A stretch of 64,000 nucleotides of DNA, taken from assembly GCF_000469345.1 (NCBI RefSeq), contig NZ_KI271153.1, forward strand, positions 11,922-75,921, written 5' to 3'. A model generated the notes under the pieces. It saw only the letters and a program-made list of their open reading frames with translations, made no database searches and was not told the DNA's origin. Shown piece after piece: positions 9,051-18,128 of the stretch. Each line of letters opens with the position of its first letter. Position 1 is the first letter of the stretch. The translations under genes were made by a program, and so were the position numbers. The DNA is from Eubacterium ramulus ATCC 29099 (lineage in GTDB: Bacteria; Bacillota; Clostridia; Lachnospirales; Lachnospiraceae).

Positions 9051-10478
9051 ATGAAGAAAAAAGAACATAAGATCGACAGTGTCGAACCGGGCAGCATTGC
9101 GGATGAGATGGGAATTGAAGCCGGGGATGTATTGCTGACTGTCAACGGAAAGCCGATTCAGGATGTGTTTGATTATCATTTTCTGATCAATGACGTGACA
9201 TTGAACCTGTTGATCCGGAAACCGGATGGTGAAGAGTGGGAACTTGAAATAGAGAAAGATTATTATGAAGATCCGGGTATTGTATTTGAAAATGGTCTGA
9301 TGGATGATTATAAATCCTGTTATAATAAATGTATTTTCTGTTTTATAGATCAGATGCCGCCTAATATGAGGGAGACATTATATTTTAAAGACGACGATTC
9401 CAGACTATCTTTTTTACAGGGAAATTATGTAACCCTGACCAATATGAAGGATGAAGATGTGGAGCGTATAATCACTTATAAACTGGCACCGATCAACGTA
9501 TCTGTGCATGCAATGAATCCGGAGTTGCGTTGCAAGATGCTGCATAACCGTTTTGCCGGAGAAGCACTGGACAAAATTCGCCGTTTTTATGAGGCAGGGA
9601 TTGAGATGAACGGCCAGATCGTGCTTTGCAAAGGGGTCAATGACGGTGCAGAGCTGGAACGAAGTATCCGGGAGCTGGCAGACTATCTACCCTACATGGA
9701 AAGTCTTTCTGTGGTACCTGTGGGACTGACAAAATTCCGGGATGGTTTGTATCCGTTGGAGCCGTTTACAAAGGAGGATGCAAAAAAAGTACTGGAGATG
9801 ATTCATAAATGGCAGAAAATATGCTATGAAAAACACGGTACACATTTTGTACAGGCATCGGATGAATGGTATCTGCTGGCAGAAGAACCGTTTCCACCGG
9901 AAGAAAATTATGATGGATATATTCAGCTGGAAAATGGTGTGGGCATGATTCCATTGTTGGCGAGCGAGTTTGATGCTTGTCTGGAGCTGGAACAGGAAGA
10001 GGGAGAAAAAGACCTGTTTCAGTCAAAACGCTCCGGCAGAACCGAAGGTTTTCAACTGTTTGGCAGAAAGAAAAAACAGGTGGCTGCTGAGGGAACATCC
10101 GGGTATCGCCGTATTGTATCCATTGCTACCGGAAAATCAGCGGCACCGTTGATGCGGAAGCTGGCAGCAAAGTTCATCTGCCTGCATCCGGATATCAAAG
10201 TCAATGTATATCAGATTCGAAATGATTTCTTTGGAGAGATGATTACCGTGTCGGGACTGTTGACAGGACAGGATCTGAAGGCACAGCTGATGGGCCAGGA
10301 ACTGGGGGATGTATTGTTGCTTCCATGTAATCTGCTGCGCAGCGGAGAAGAAGTATTTTTGGATGATGTGACATTGTCAGAATTGGAAAACGCTTTACAA
10401 GTGCCGATTCATATTGTAAAATCAGACGGGCAGTGTCTGTATGAGGAACTGCTTGGTCATAACCTGAACGTAGAATAA
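9051..10478 (+). CDS. DUF512 radical SAM protein with N-terminal PDZ domain
   Basis: 475 aa. Residues 1-70 look like a PDZ domain (SVEPGSIADEMGIEAGD). The segment SCYNKCIFCFIDQMP near residue 93 carries the CxxxCxxC cluster motif of radical SAM enzymes. A DUF512 region follows to the C-terminus. The family is conserved in Clostridia and is usually found just upstream of der, as here; its reaction is not known. Residues about 325-355 are Lys/Arg/Gln-rich and look like a loop. The next gene, der, follows after a 207-bp gap filled with hairpins and repeats. Confidence 0.9.
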   Translation: MKKKEHKIDSVEPGSIADEMGIEAGDVLLTVNGKPIQDVFDYHFLINDVTLNLLIRKPDGEEWELEIEKDYYEDPGIVFENGLMDDYKSCYNKCIFCFIDQMPPNMRETLYFKDDDSRLSFLQGNYVTLTNMKDEDVERIITYKLAPINVSVHAMNPELRCKMLHNRFAGEALDKIRRFYEAGIEMNGQIVLCKGVNDGAELERSIRELADYLPYMESLSVVPVGLTKFRDGLYPLEPFTKEDAKKVLEMIHKWQKICYEKHGTHFVQASDEWYLLAEEPFPPEENYDGYIQLENGVGMIPLLASEFDACLELEQEEGEKDLFQSKRSGRTEGFQLFGRKKKQVAAEGTSGYRRIVSIATGKSAAPLMRKLAAKFICLHPDIKVNVYQIRNDFFGEMITVSGLLTGQDLKAQLMGQELGDVLLLPCNLLRSGEEVFLDDVTLSELENALQVPIHIVKSDGQCLYEELLGHNLNVE

Positions 10479-10536
10479 GCATTTCCCAGCTTCTGGTGCG
10501 TGACGTAACGAAGCAATGGGTAAGCGGATGCTTTAT
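10475..10536. repeat. Imperfect palindrome with ATAAGCAT/ATGCTTTAT ends
   Basis: ATAAGCAT at 10475 pairs with ATGCTTTAT at 10528. Inner pairs such as CTTC with GAAG add to an imperfect stem. The left arm overlaps the TAA of the DUF512 gene. It shares its ends with the long palindromes elsewhere in the window and is followed at once by repeat copy B. Confidence 0.5.
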
Positions 10537-10578
10537 GCGGCAGGAGTTGAGCACTCGCATTGACAGGCTACAAAGCGT

Positions 10579-10627
10579 CTGCGTTCATGGGCAAGTGGTA
10601 AAAGCGGATTGCGAATGTTCGCTTTAC
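10579..10627 (+). repeat. Dispersed 49-bp intergenic repeat, copy B
   Basis: Same length and orientation as copies A and C, differing by a few transitions. The core AAGCGGATTGCGAATGTTC forms the hairpin with GCTTT. It lies 59 bp upstream of der. Copies A and B also share the preceding CAAAGCG. Confidence 0.9.
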
Positions 10628-10685
10628 AGATCTATAGAAGTAACTTGAGGTTAAACAGAATTCGAAAAGAGACGAGGTATAAAAT

Positions 10686-12011
10686 ATGAGTAAACCGGTT
10701 GTAGCGGTTGTGGGACGTCCGAATGTAGGAAAGTCTACGTTATTCAATGCCCTGGCAGGAGAACGTATTTCCATCGTAAAGGATACACCGGGTGTCACAA
10801 GAGACCGTATTTATGCAGATGTGGAATGGTTGAACCATTCCTTTACTATGGTAGATACTGGCGGTATTGAGCCGGACAGCAAGGATGTAATCCTTTCACA
10901 GATGCGTGAACAGGCAGAAATCGCCATTGCTACTGCGGATGTAATCCTTTTTATGACAGATGTACACCAGGGTTTGGTGGATGCGGATGCGAAAGTAGCT
11001 GATATGCTGCGCCGTTCGCACAAACCTGTGGTTCTGGTAGTGAACAAAGTGGACAGTTTCCAGAAATATATGTCGGATGTCTATGAGTTTTATAATCTTG
11101 GAATCGGTGATCCACTTCCGATTTCTGCAGCATCACGCCTTGGAATCGGTGATATGCTGGAGGAGGTTGTAAAGCATTTTCCGGCGTCTGCCCAAGAAGA
11201 AGAGGAAGATTCCAGACCAAAGGTAGCCATTATCGGAAAACCAAACGTAGGAAAATCTTCATTGGTCAACAAGCTGGCAGGCGAAGCCCGTGTTATCGTA
11301 TCTGATATCGCAGGGACAACCCGTGATGCCATTGATACAGAAGTGAAATATAATGGCAAAGAGTATATTTTTATTGATACTGCGGGTCTGCGCCGCAAAA
11401 ATAAAATCAAAGAAGAAATCGAACGTTACAGCATCATTCGTGCGGTAACAGCGGTGGAGCGCGCAGATGTGGTTGTTATTGTTATCGATGCCACAGAAGG
11501 TGTCACTGAGCAGGATGCGAAGATCGCAGGCATTGCTCATGAGCGGGGAAAAGGTATCATTATTGCAGTAAATAAGTGGGATGCCATTGAAAAAGATGAC
11601 AAGACGATTTATAAACATACAAATAAGATCCGTGAAATTTTAAGTTTTATGTCTTATGCGGAGATTATGTTTATATCTGCTAAGACGGGGCAGCGCCTGA
11701 ACAAAATGTTTGAAATGATCGATATGGTTCTGGAGAACAATGCAATGCGTGTGGCTACCGGCGTCTTAAATGAGATTATGACAGAAGCAGTGGCAATGCA
11801 GCAGCCACCTTCTGATAAAGGCAAACGTCTGAAACTGTATTACATTACACAGGTTGCAGTAAAACCGCCAACATTTGTCATTTTTGTAAATGATAAAGAA
11901 CTGATGCATTTTTCTTATACGAGATATCTGGAAAACAGAATCCGTGATACTTTTGGGTTCAAAGGAACGGCTCTGAAATTTATCATCCGTGAGAGAAAGG
12001 AAGATAAATAA
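10686..12011 (+). CDS. der: Ribosome biogenesis GTPase Der (EngA)
   Basis: A double GTPase needed for 50S subunit assembly; 441 aa, the usual length. It has two G domains in tandem: GRPNVGKST near residue 10 with DTPGVTRD and NKVD, then GKPNVGKSS near 184 with DIAGTTRD and NKWD. A KH-like RNA-binding domain follows ([20 protein letters not shown]). GAGG lies 8 nt before the ATG. Its stop overlaps the plsY start (TAATG), which suggests coupled translation. Confidence 0.97.
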   Translation: MSKPVVAVVGRPNVGKSTLFNALAGERISIVKDTPGVTRDRIYADVEWLNHSFTMVDTGGIEPDSKDVILSQMREQAEIAIATADVILFMTDVHQGLVDADAKVADMLRRSHKPVVLVVNKVDSFQKYMSDVYEFYNLGIGDPLPISAASRLGIGDMLEEVVKHFPASAQEEEEDSRPKVAIIGKPNVGKSSLVNKLAGEARVIVSDIAGTTRDAIDTEVKYNGKEYIFIDTAGLRRKNKIKEEIERYSIIRAVTAVERADVVVIVIDATEGVTEQDAKIAGIAHERGKGIIIAVNKWDAIEKDDKTIYKHTNKIREILSFMSYAEIMFISAKTGQRLNKMFEMIDMVLENNAMRVATGVLNEIMTEAVAMQQPPSDKGKRLKLYYITQVAVKPPTFVIFVNDKELMHFSYTRYLENRIRDTFGFKGTALKFIIRERKEDK

Positions 12012-12655
12012 TGGTAGTATTTCGAATCATCAGTGCTCTGTTAGGCTACCTGTTTGGTTTATTTCCTACCGGAGTTCTGTATGGAAATGCCCATCATGTG
12101 GATATCCGTTCCAAGGGCAGCGGCAATACCGGTACGACAAATTCCCTGCGTGTCCTTGGGTGGAAAGCCGGCGTGATCGTATTTCTCGGTGACTGTCTAA
12201 AGGCAGTTGCAGCTATGGCCATTATTTGGTTTGTGGCAAAAGACCGTTATCCGGACACGGTGAAGTTACTGGAACTGTATGCGGGATTTGGTGCGGTTCT
12301 GGGACATAATTTTCCATTTTATATGAAGTTTAAAGGTGGGAAAGGTATTGCCAGCAGTGTGGGAATCATTTTTACATTTGACTGGAGAATGGTTCCAATC
12401 TGTGCAATTCTCTTTTTTGCATCTGTGGTACCAACGGGATTTATGTCTTTGGGCTCCCTTGGAATCCTCAGTGGATTTTTTGTACAGACCATTGTGTTTG
12501 GGCAGATGGGGTGGCTGAAGATTGCTACACAGTTTTTGCCGGAAGTCTATGTGCTTACCGGTATTCTGACAGCACTGGCATTTTGGCAGCATCGGACGAA
12601 TATCAAACGTCTGGCAACCGGAACGGAGAATAAATTCCGCCCGGCGAAAAAATAA
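12011..12655 (+). CDS. plsY: Glycerol-3-phosphate acyltransferase PlsY
   Basis: A membrane enzyme that transfers the acyl group of acyl-phosphate to glycerol-3-phosphate, the first acylation in phospholipid synthesis. 214 aa with about five membrane spans. The conserved loops are visible: SKGSGNTGTTNSLRVLG near residue 36 and GHNFPFYMKFKGGKG near 98. It overlaps der by one base. The gpsA gene that supplies its substrate follows after 194 bp. Confidence 0.95.
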   Translation: MVVFRIISALLGYLFGLFPTGVLYGNAHHVDIRSKGSGNTGTTNSLRVLGWKAGVIVFLGDCLKAVAAMAIIWFVAKDRYPDTVKLLELYAGFGAVLGHNFPFYMKFKGGKGIASSVGIIFTFDWRMVPICAILFFASVVPTGFMSLGSLGILSGFFVQTIVFGQMGWLKIATQFLPEVYVLTGILTALAFWQHRTNIKRLATGTENKFRPAKK

Positions 12656-12849
12656 TGACAGTTGCGGATAATAGGTATGTATTATACAATGATAGTATAA
12701 GAAAAAACATATCATAGGGCAGGGACTACCCGAATAAACGCCTGTGGAGATAATAGGTTACAAGGTCTGTGAAGCAGGAAATCCATTGGATTTAGACAAT
12801 GGGTAAGTTCACTGGTATATAGTAAAAACGGATAACAGGGAGGCAGAAA

Positions 12850-13857
12850 ATGGCAGAAATAGGTGTAATCGGTGCCGGAAGCTGGGGAACAGCGTTGGCA
12901 GTAGTTCTGGCCCATAATGGACATCAGGTAACCGTATGGTCAATTTTGGAAGAAGAAGTGGAAATGCTGACCAGAGAGCATGAGCATAAAGATAAGCTTC
13001 CGGACGTAAGAATCCCGGAGACAGTGACATTCACCACGGACCTGAAGACTGCGGCAGAGGGAAAAGAAATGGTTGTATTGGCAGTACCATCACCCTTTAC
13101 CAGAAGTACAGCACACAATCTGGCCGAGTTTATCACAGAGGGGCAGTTAATTGTTATCGTGTCCAAGGGTATTGAAGAAAGTACCCTGATGATTCAGTCT
13201 GAGATTGTGGAACAGGAGATTCCGCAGGCAGATGTAGCAGTTATGTCGGGTCCGAGTCATGCGGAGGAAGTTGGCCGTGGTTTACCGACTACTGTGGTGG
13301 CAGGTGCACATACAAAACAGTCTGCTGAGCAGGTCCAGACGTTCTTTATGAACGAAGTGTTTCGTGTCTATACAAGTCCGGACATGCTGGGGATAGAGTT
13401 GGGGGCTTCCCTGAAAAATGTTATTGCGTTGGCAGCCGGAATGGCAGATGGACTTGGCTATGGTGATAACACAAAAGCAGCTCTGATTACCCGTGGAATC
13501 AAGGAAATCAGCCGCTTAGGCGTTGCTATGGGTGCAAATACCGAGACATTGAACGGATTGTCCGGCATCGGTGATCTTATCGTAACCTGTGCCAGCCGTC
13601 ACAGCCGGAACCGAAAAGCCGGTATGTTGATCGGTCGTGGCTATTCGATGCAGCAGGCAATGGATGAGGTCAAAATGGTCGTGGAAGGTGTTTATTCAGC
13701 GAAAGCTGCCATTGCCCTCGCTAAAAAATATGAAATCAATATGCCGATTATTGAACAGGTGAATGCTGTGCTTTTCGAAAATCAGCCGGCTAAAGATGCT
13801 GTAATGGAGCTGATGCTGAGGGATAAAAAGGCAGAACATGAGGATATTCTGTGGTAG
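12850..13857 (+). CDS. gpsA: Glycerol-3-phosphate dehydrogenase [NAD(P)+]
   Basis: It reduces dihydroxyacetone phosphate to sn-glycerol-3-phosphate for phospholipid synthesis. 335 aa. The nucleotide-binding loop GAGSWGTALA is at residue 7, the catalytic region LKNVIALAAGMADGLGYGDNTKAALITRG near 190-220, and NGLSGIGDLIVTC near 240. GGAGG precedes the ATG. It is functionally linked to plsY upstream. The 194-bp gap between them holds no gene. In many Clostridia spoIVA follows gpsA or its zinc-ribbon neighbour; here it does not. Confidence 0.96.
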   Translation: MAEIGVIGAGSWGTALAVVLAHNGHQVTVWSILEEEVEMLTREHEHKDKLPDVRIPETVTFTTDLKTAAEGKEMVVLAVPSPFTRSTAHNLAEFITEGQLIVIVSKGIEESTLMIQSEIVEQEIPQADVAVMSGPSHAEEVGRGLPTTVVAGAHTKQSAEQVQTFFMNEVFRVYTSPDMLGIELGASLKNVIALAAGMADGLGYGDNTKAALITRGIKEISRLGVAMGANTETLNGLSGIGDLIVTCASRHSRNRKAGMLIGRGYSMQQAMDEVKMVVEGVYSAKAAIALAKKYEINMPIIEQVNAVLFENQPAKDAVMELMLRDKKAEHEDILW

Positions 13858-13875
13858 CGTGCAGCGTGTGTTTTA

Positions 13876-13924
13876 CTGCGTTCATGAGCAAGTAGCAAAA
13901 GCGGATTGCGAATGTCCGCTTTAC
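13876..13924 (+). repeat. Dispersed 49-bp intergenic repeat, copy C
   Basis: Begins 18 bp after the gpsA stop. It forms the clean stem AAAGCGGA/TCCGCTTT with a 9-nt loop. The bases before it (AGCGTGTGTT) also occur before copy D, so the repeat unit may extend further left in these two. Confidence 0.9.
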
Positions 13925-13979
13925 TGAAAAAATATCCGGGAAAAGCAGATAACAGAACATATGATTGGGGGATGACAGA

Positions 13980-14870
13980 ATGCTGATACAATGCGGAAAA
14001 TGTGGTAAAGTGTATGATTATGACAAGTACAGCGGGATTTGCCCGAAGTGTGCGCGGTATAACCGGTTGGACAGTCGGGAGGATATGGAACAAAACATGC
14101 ATGACAGATATGATACCGGGAGCCATCCGCATCAGCATGACTGGTATCAGGAACCCAAAAATACTTACAAGCACAGTCCGAAGTCCTATGCACATGAGGA
14201 AGAGAAACGTGAAACTGGGTGGAAGTCAGCTGACAGATCCGATAACAGCAAAATCAGAGAGCATATGGGAGTAAAAATTTTCGTTATTGTGATATGTATG
14301 ATCGTCGGTATTTCGGCAGTAGCAGCGGTTCTGTTTTCTCATGTACAGGATATTTTCAATGATGGATGGGAGATTGGTGATCAGGATTACGAACAGACAG
14401 AGGAAGTGATTGATCCGGAATATCAAAACCGCATTTATGTAGATTATGCATGGGCGGATTATCTGGGAGATGAGCTCAGCGAGGTAGACTGGGAGGAATA
14501 TGTGAATGATTATTTCACAGAGGCTACCGATGGAGAACTGGAACAGCTTTCCACACTTACGGCAGAACCCGGATATGTGTATTATCTGATTTCTATAAAT
14601 ATCAAAAACAATCTGCCTGAAACGTATAATCTGTCATACCTGACGGCTGATCTGATCAGTTTCTGGTCCGATGAAGATATGGATGGTAATCCAGACACTT
14701 ATTATCCGGTGGAAAAACTGTTTACTATCAGTCAGCCGGAGACGGAGTCCATGGATAATAATTATATCGATGTACTTGTAGCAGTTCCGGAAGAACTGGA
14801 AGATCTTTATGGTGCTTGTGCCTTGAATGACAATACAGAAGAATTTGATTGTTATTTATATCAGGATTAA
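13980..14870 (+). CDS. Zinc-ribbon membrane protein of unknown function
   Basis: 296 aa from the ATG at 13980, which has a GGGGG ribosome binding site 8 nt upstream. The N-terminus is a zinc ribbon (IQCGKCGKVYDYD then GICPKCARYN). A charged linker and one membrane span follow (VKIFVIVICMIVGISAVAAVLFS, about residues 97-119). The outer C-terminal domain of about 175 aa is very acidic (Asp/Glu/Tyr-rich). The layout suggests a cytoplasmic metal-binding head and an extracellular acidic domain. I recognise no family for the outer domain. An in-frame TTG at 13965 is less likely as the start. A hairpin follows the stop. Confidence 0.75.
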   Translation: MLIQCGKCGKVYDYDKYSGICPKCARYNRLDSREDMEQNMHDRYDTGSHPHQHDWYQEPKNTYKHSPKSYAHEEEKRETGWKSADRSDNSKIREHMGVKIFVIVICMIVGISAVAAVLFSHVQDIFNDGWEIGDQDYEQTEEVIDPEYQNRIYVDYAWADYLGDELSEVDWEEYVNDYFTEATDGELEQLSTLTAEPGYVYYLISINIKNNLPETYNLSYLTADLISFWSDEDMDGNPDTYYPVEKLFTISQPETESMDNNYIDVLVAVPEELEDLYGACALNDNTEEFDCYLYQD

Positions 14871-14911
14871 GATGATAAAATCATTGATATAAAATACATA
14901 AAAGCAGTAGG

Positions 14912-14945
14912 AGACCTGGTGTTTACAGAGGATACCAGGTCTTCT
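14912..14945 (+). terminator. Probable terminator after the zinc-ribbon protein gene
   Basis: AGACCTGGT (14912-14920) pairs with ACCAGGTCT (14934-14942), followed by TCTT. The stem is good but the T-run is short. Confidence 0.6.
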
Positions 14946-14998
14946 TAGCGTAATTACGTAATCAGAATTGTGCTTATCAATAAATGGAGGAAGATAAA

Positions 14999-15433
14999 AT
15001 GGAAAACATTCGAATTAAATATTTTACGGATCGAATTGATAAACTGGAGTATATCGACGGAAAATCTGACTGGATTGATCTGCGAGCCAGCGAGACCGTA
15101 GAATTAAAGGCTGGTGAATTTAAGTTGATTCCGCTGGGCGTTGCCATGGAGTTGCCGAAGGGATATGAGGCACATGTGGTTCCACGCAGTTCCACATTTA
15201 AAAACTATGGCCTGTTGCAGGTGAACAGCTGCGGCATTATTGATGGTTCTTACTGTGGCGATGAAGATATGTGGCGGATGCCGGTATATGCGACCCGTGA
15301 TACGGTTGTAAATCTTAATGACAGAATCTGTCAGTTCCGAATTATGCAAAATCAGCCACAGATAGTGTTCCAGGAGGTAAATGCTCTGGGAAACAGTAAC
15401 CGTGGTGGCTTTGGCAGTACCGGAAAACAATAA
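14999..15433 (+). CDS. dut: dUTP diphosphatase (trimeric type)
   Basis: It hydrolyses dUTP to dUMP, keeping uracil out of DNA and feeding dTMP synthesis. 144 aa from the ATG at 14999, chosen because GGAGG lies 8 nt before it; the ATG at 14984 overlaps that site. All five family motifs can be traced: [27 protein letters not shown] with the catalytic Asp, RICQFRI, and the C-terminal P-loop-like RGGFGSTG. Motif 3 continues DMWRMPVY instead of the common EIxVxLxN, a variant seen in some bacterial and phage enzymes. Confidence 0.9.
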   Translation: MENIRIKYFTDRIDKLEYIDGKSDWIDLRASETVELKAGEFKLIPLGVAMELPKGYEAHVVPRSSTFKNYGLLQVNSCGIIDGSYCGDEDMWRMPVYATRDTVVNLNDRICQFRIMQNQPQIVFQEVNALGNSNRGGFGSTGKQ

Positions 15434-15583
15434 TCTGCGGTTGAATGTCCACTTTACAAACAAGTTCGTTAAAATGTCAAAAAAATGGGAAACCTATCGG
15501 CGTAATGCTGAAAAATTATGAGATATATACAAAAAACTGGCAGAAATAACAAGGTTTTGATGGTAATTTTGTTAAAATACCTG

Positions 15584-15617
15584 ATGACAAAAGAAACACA
15601 ATTTGTTAAAATAACAA
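15584..15617 (+). promoter_or_regulatory. Promoter of the sugar-ATPase gene with an overlapping palindrome
   Basis: ATGACA (15584-15589), a 17-bp spacer and TAAAAT (15607-15612). The -10 lies inside TTGTTAAAATAACAA (15603-15617), a 15-bp palindrome that could be an operator. The string GTTAAAAT also occurs near 15468 and 15570. The half-site resembles Rex, but the spacing differs from the nifJ site. Confidence 0.5.
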
Positions 15618-15671
15618 CATAAAGCAAAGCAGTGGTTTTGTGGAGAATTATTTTATGGAGGGTAATTAAAA

Positions 15672-16784
15672 ATGGCAGAATTATCATTGAAACACGTTTA
15701 TAAGAGATATCCAAACGGTTTTGAGGCCGTAAAGGATTTTAACCTTGATGTAGCAGATAAAGAATTTATCATCTTCGTAGGTCCATCTGGATGTGGTAAA
15801 TCTACAACACTTCGTATGATCGCAGGTCTGGAGGAAATTTCTGAAGGTGAGTTCGATATCGACGGTAAAAGAATGAACGATGTTGAACCGAAAGACAGAG
15901 ATATTGCCATGGTATTCCAGAACTATGCATTATATCCTCATATGACAGTATATAATAATATGGCATTTGCGTTAAAATTAAGAAAAGTTCCGAAAGACGA
16001 GATCGATAAAAAAGTTCGTAACGCAGCAAGAATCCTTGATCTTGAGAAATTACTGGATCGTAAACCAAAAGCTCTTTCCGGTGGACAGAGACAGCGTGTT
16101 GCCATGGGACGTGCTATTGTGCGAGAGCCGAAAGTATTCCTGATGGATGAGCCGCTTTCCAACTTGGATGCAAAATTAAGAGTACAGATGCGTTCTGAGA
16201 TTTCTTCCTTACATCAGAGACTTGGTGCAACTATCATCTATGTAACTCATGATCAGACTGAGGCTATGACACTTGGTACAAGAATCGTTGTTATGAAAGA
16301 CGGTGTCATCATGCAGGTAGATTCTCCGCAGAAACTGTATAATGAGCCGAACAACCTGTTTGTTGCAGGATTCATCGGTTCTCCGCAGATGAACTTCATG
16401 GATTGCGTATGCAAAATTGAGGGTGACAAAGTTACTCTGACAAATGGCGATGCAACTTATGTAATGCCTGCAAATAAAGCAAAGGCATTAAAAGATGGTG
16501 GATATGACGGAAAGACGGTTGTATTTGGTATTCGTCCGGATGATATGGATGATTATTCTGAGTATATTGAAAAACATGCAGGATATACGATTAAAGCAAA
16601 ATGTACCGGATATGAGCTGCTTGGTTCTGAAGTATTACTGTACTACACAACCAATGGTGTCACAATGACTGCTAAAGTTGATTCCACTACACCATGCCGC
16701 TATGGTGATGATGTGACAGTTGCTTTCGATATCGACAAAGGACATATTTTCGACAAAGAGACAGAGCAGATTATTTCACACTAA
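15672..16784 (+). CDS. ugpC: Carbohydrate ABC transporter ATPase (UgpC/MsmX family)
   Basis: 370 aa, the standard length. The ABC domain (1-235) has Walker [10 protein letters not shown], the signature [25 protein letters not shown] and [16 protein letters not shown]-type C-terminal domain follows (FGIRPDD near 280). Such ATPases power several sugar importers whose own operons lack an ATPase. There are no permease or binding-protein genes nearby, which supports a shared role. It has its own promoter with possible operator, a GGAGGG ribosome binding site and a terminator. The symbol msmX would serve equally. Confidence 0.92.
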   Translation: MAELSLKHVYKRYPNGFEAVKDFNLDVADKEFIIFVGPSGCGKSTTLRMIAGLEEISEGEFDIDGKRMNDVEPKDRDIAMVFQNYALYPHMTVYNNMAFALKLRKVPKDEIDKKVRNAARILDLEKLLDRKPKALSGGQRQRVAMGRAIVREPKVFLMDEPLSNLDAKLRVQMRSEISSLHQRLGATIIYVTHDQTEAMTLGTRIVVMKDGVIMQVDSPQKLYNEPNNLFVAGFIGSPQMNFMDCVCKIEGDKVTLTNGDATYVMPANKAKALKDGGYDGKTVVFGIRPDDMDDYSEYIEKHAGYTIKAKCTGYELLGSEVLLYYTTNGVTMTAKVDSTTPCRYGDDVTVAFDIDKGHIFDKETEQIISH

Positions 16785-16833
16785 GAGATGAAATACAATT
16801 GTATGTACATTGAGGCAGTTGTGTAGATATAAG

Positions 16834-16866
16834 ACTGGGTATGAGTATCATACCCAGTTTTGTTGT
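16834..16866 (+). terminator. Terminator after ugpC
   Basis: ACTGGGTATGA-gta-TCATACCCAGT is an 11-bp perfect stem followed by TTTTGTTGT. It lies about 50 nt after the ugpC stop and before the regulator gene. Confidence 0.9.
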
Positions 16867-16917
16867 ATAGGGTGTTCCTTCCCTGTACGTCAATAATTGA
16901 TTTGGGAGGTAAGAACA

Positions 16918-18033
16918 GTGGCGGAAGCACATATATCCGGGAAAAAACTGACGCAGGCATTGCGTGAAATGAAAGAAATATCCAGAATGGATTTCGTCCT
17001 TTTTTCAAAAAAAGGAAAACTTCTGGCGTCGACCTGTCCCGAACCGGATATGAAGATGCAGGAGTTTGTGACACAGTTTGGAAAATCCATGGCAGAAAGT
17101 CAGACGATCCAGGACTGGATTTTCCTGAAAATCGAGATTAATGAGAAAACAGAACACATTTTACTGGTCAATAAAAATGGAAGTGAGGACTCTTCCTATG
17201 TCATTGGACGGATGGCAGCCTGCCAGATCCGAAATTTGTACCTGTCTGCACAAGAGCCGGTAAATGAGACTAATTTTCTGCGCCGCATGCTGCATGGCGA
17301 TTATTCTGAACGGCAGATACGGGAAGAAAATCAGGAAGTCCGACTGAAAAGCGGATCGTATTTGTTATATGTGATACGTCTGGCGACAGAACAGGATGAG
17401 ATTGTCATGGAAACATTGAAGAATCTGTTTGTCTTGTATAATGTAGATTATCTGGTGGATGTGGAAGAGGACTGTGTCGTGCTGATCAAAAATGTTCAAG
17501 GCATGGAGATGAAGGCAGAACAATATGCACGCTGCATTATAGATAATCTTCAGACAGAGGCCATGATCAATGCCTGGGTGGGCTATTCGGATCCGGCAGA
17601 GAGTTTTTTGGACTTCCGTAGCCGGTATCAGCAGGCATGTACGGCGTTGCAGATTGGAACGGTATTTTATGACGAAGAGCGGGTGTTTTATTACCGTCAT
17701 CTTGGTCTTGGACGGATTATTCAACAGCTGTCCCCGGAACTTTGTGATCTTTTTCTGGAAGAAGTACTGGGAGAGCACGCAGAGGTGGAACTGGACGAGG
17801 AGACTCTGGCGACGATCAATCATCTGTTTGACAACAATCTAAACATATCTGAGACGGCCAGACAGCTCTTTATTCATCGCAATACGCTGGTGTATCGTCT
17901 GGAACGTATCGAAAAGAAACTTGGTCTGGATATACGGACTTTTGAAGATGCGATGTTATTCAAAATCGCAATGATGGTTCGTACCCGTCGAAATACAATT
18001 GCACAGGAAGCACAATCCATAGTTGCCAAATAA
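16918..18033 (+). CDS. CdaR/PucR-type transcriptional regulator
   Basis: 371 aa from a GTG at 16918; GGGAGG at 16904-16909 leaves 8-nt spacing and decides the start. The C-terminus (about 305-360) is the PucR-type helix-turn-helix: NNLNISETARQLFIHRNTLVYRL then ERIEKKLGLDIRTFEDA. The N-terminal part resembles a sensory domain (MDFVLFSKKGKLLAST) and the middle a GGDEF-like CdaR domain. Such proteins often control sugar-acid or purine use. Its position directly after the sugar-importer ATPase hints at carbon-source regulation, but the ligand is unknown. Confidence 0.85.
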   Translation: MAEAHISGKKLTQALREMKEISRMDFVLFSKKGKLLASTCPEPDMKMQEFVTQFGKSMAESQTIQDWIFLKIEINEKTEHILLVNKNGSEDSSYVIGRMAACQIRNLYLSAQEPVNETNFLRRMLHGDYSERQIREENQEVRLKSGSYLLYVIRLATEQDEIVMETLKNLFVLYNVDYLVDVEEDCVVLIKNVQGMEMKAEQYARCIIDNLQTEAMINAWVGYSDPAESFLDFRSRYQQACTALQIGTVFYDEERVFYYRHLGLGRIIQQLSPELCDLFLEEVLGEHAEVELDEETLATINHLFDNNLNISETARQLFIHRNTLVYRLERIEKKLGLDIRTFEDAMLFKIAMMVRTRRNTIAQEAQSIVAK

Positions 18034-18051
18034 AAACTGAAGTGGTAAAAT
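18023..18051 (+). promoter_or_regulatory. Promoter before the pyrophosphatase gene
   Basis: TTGCCA (18023-18028), 17 bp, TAAAAT (18046-18051). The -35 lies in the last codons of the regulator gene. A hairpin follows (TACCCAG at 18059, CTGGGTA at 18078) without a T-run; it may be part of the leader. Confidence 0.5.
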
Positions 18052-18128
18052 AATATAATACCCAGTGACGTATGTTGCTGGGTACTTACACGTTAAGCAA
18101 TAAAGGGTACAGGAGTAAAAAATCAGAT

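Noticed and set aside
15603-15617. Second Rex box
   Set aside because: The palindrome TTGTTAAAATAACAA is 15 bp, three shorter than the Rex consensus, so the half-sites are in the wrong phase.
18059-18084. Terminator between the regulator and pyrophosphatase genes
   Set aside because: The stem is 7 bp with a 12-nt loop and no T-run; it is noted only as a leader hairpin.
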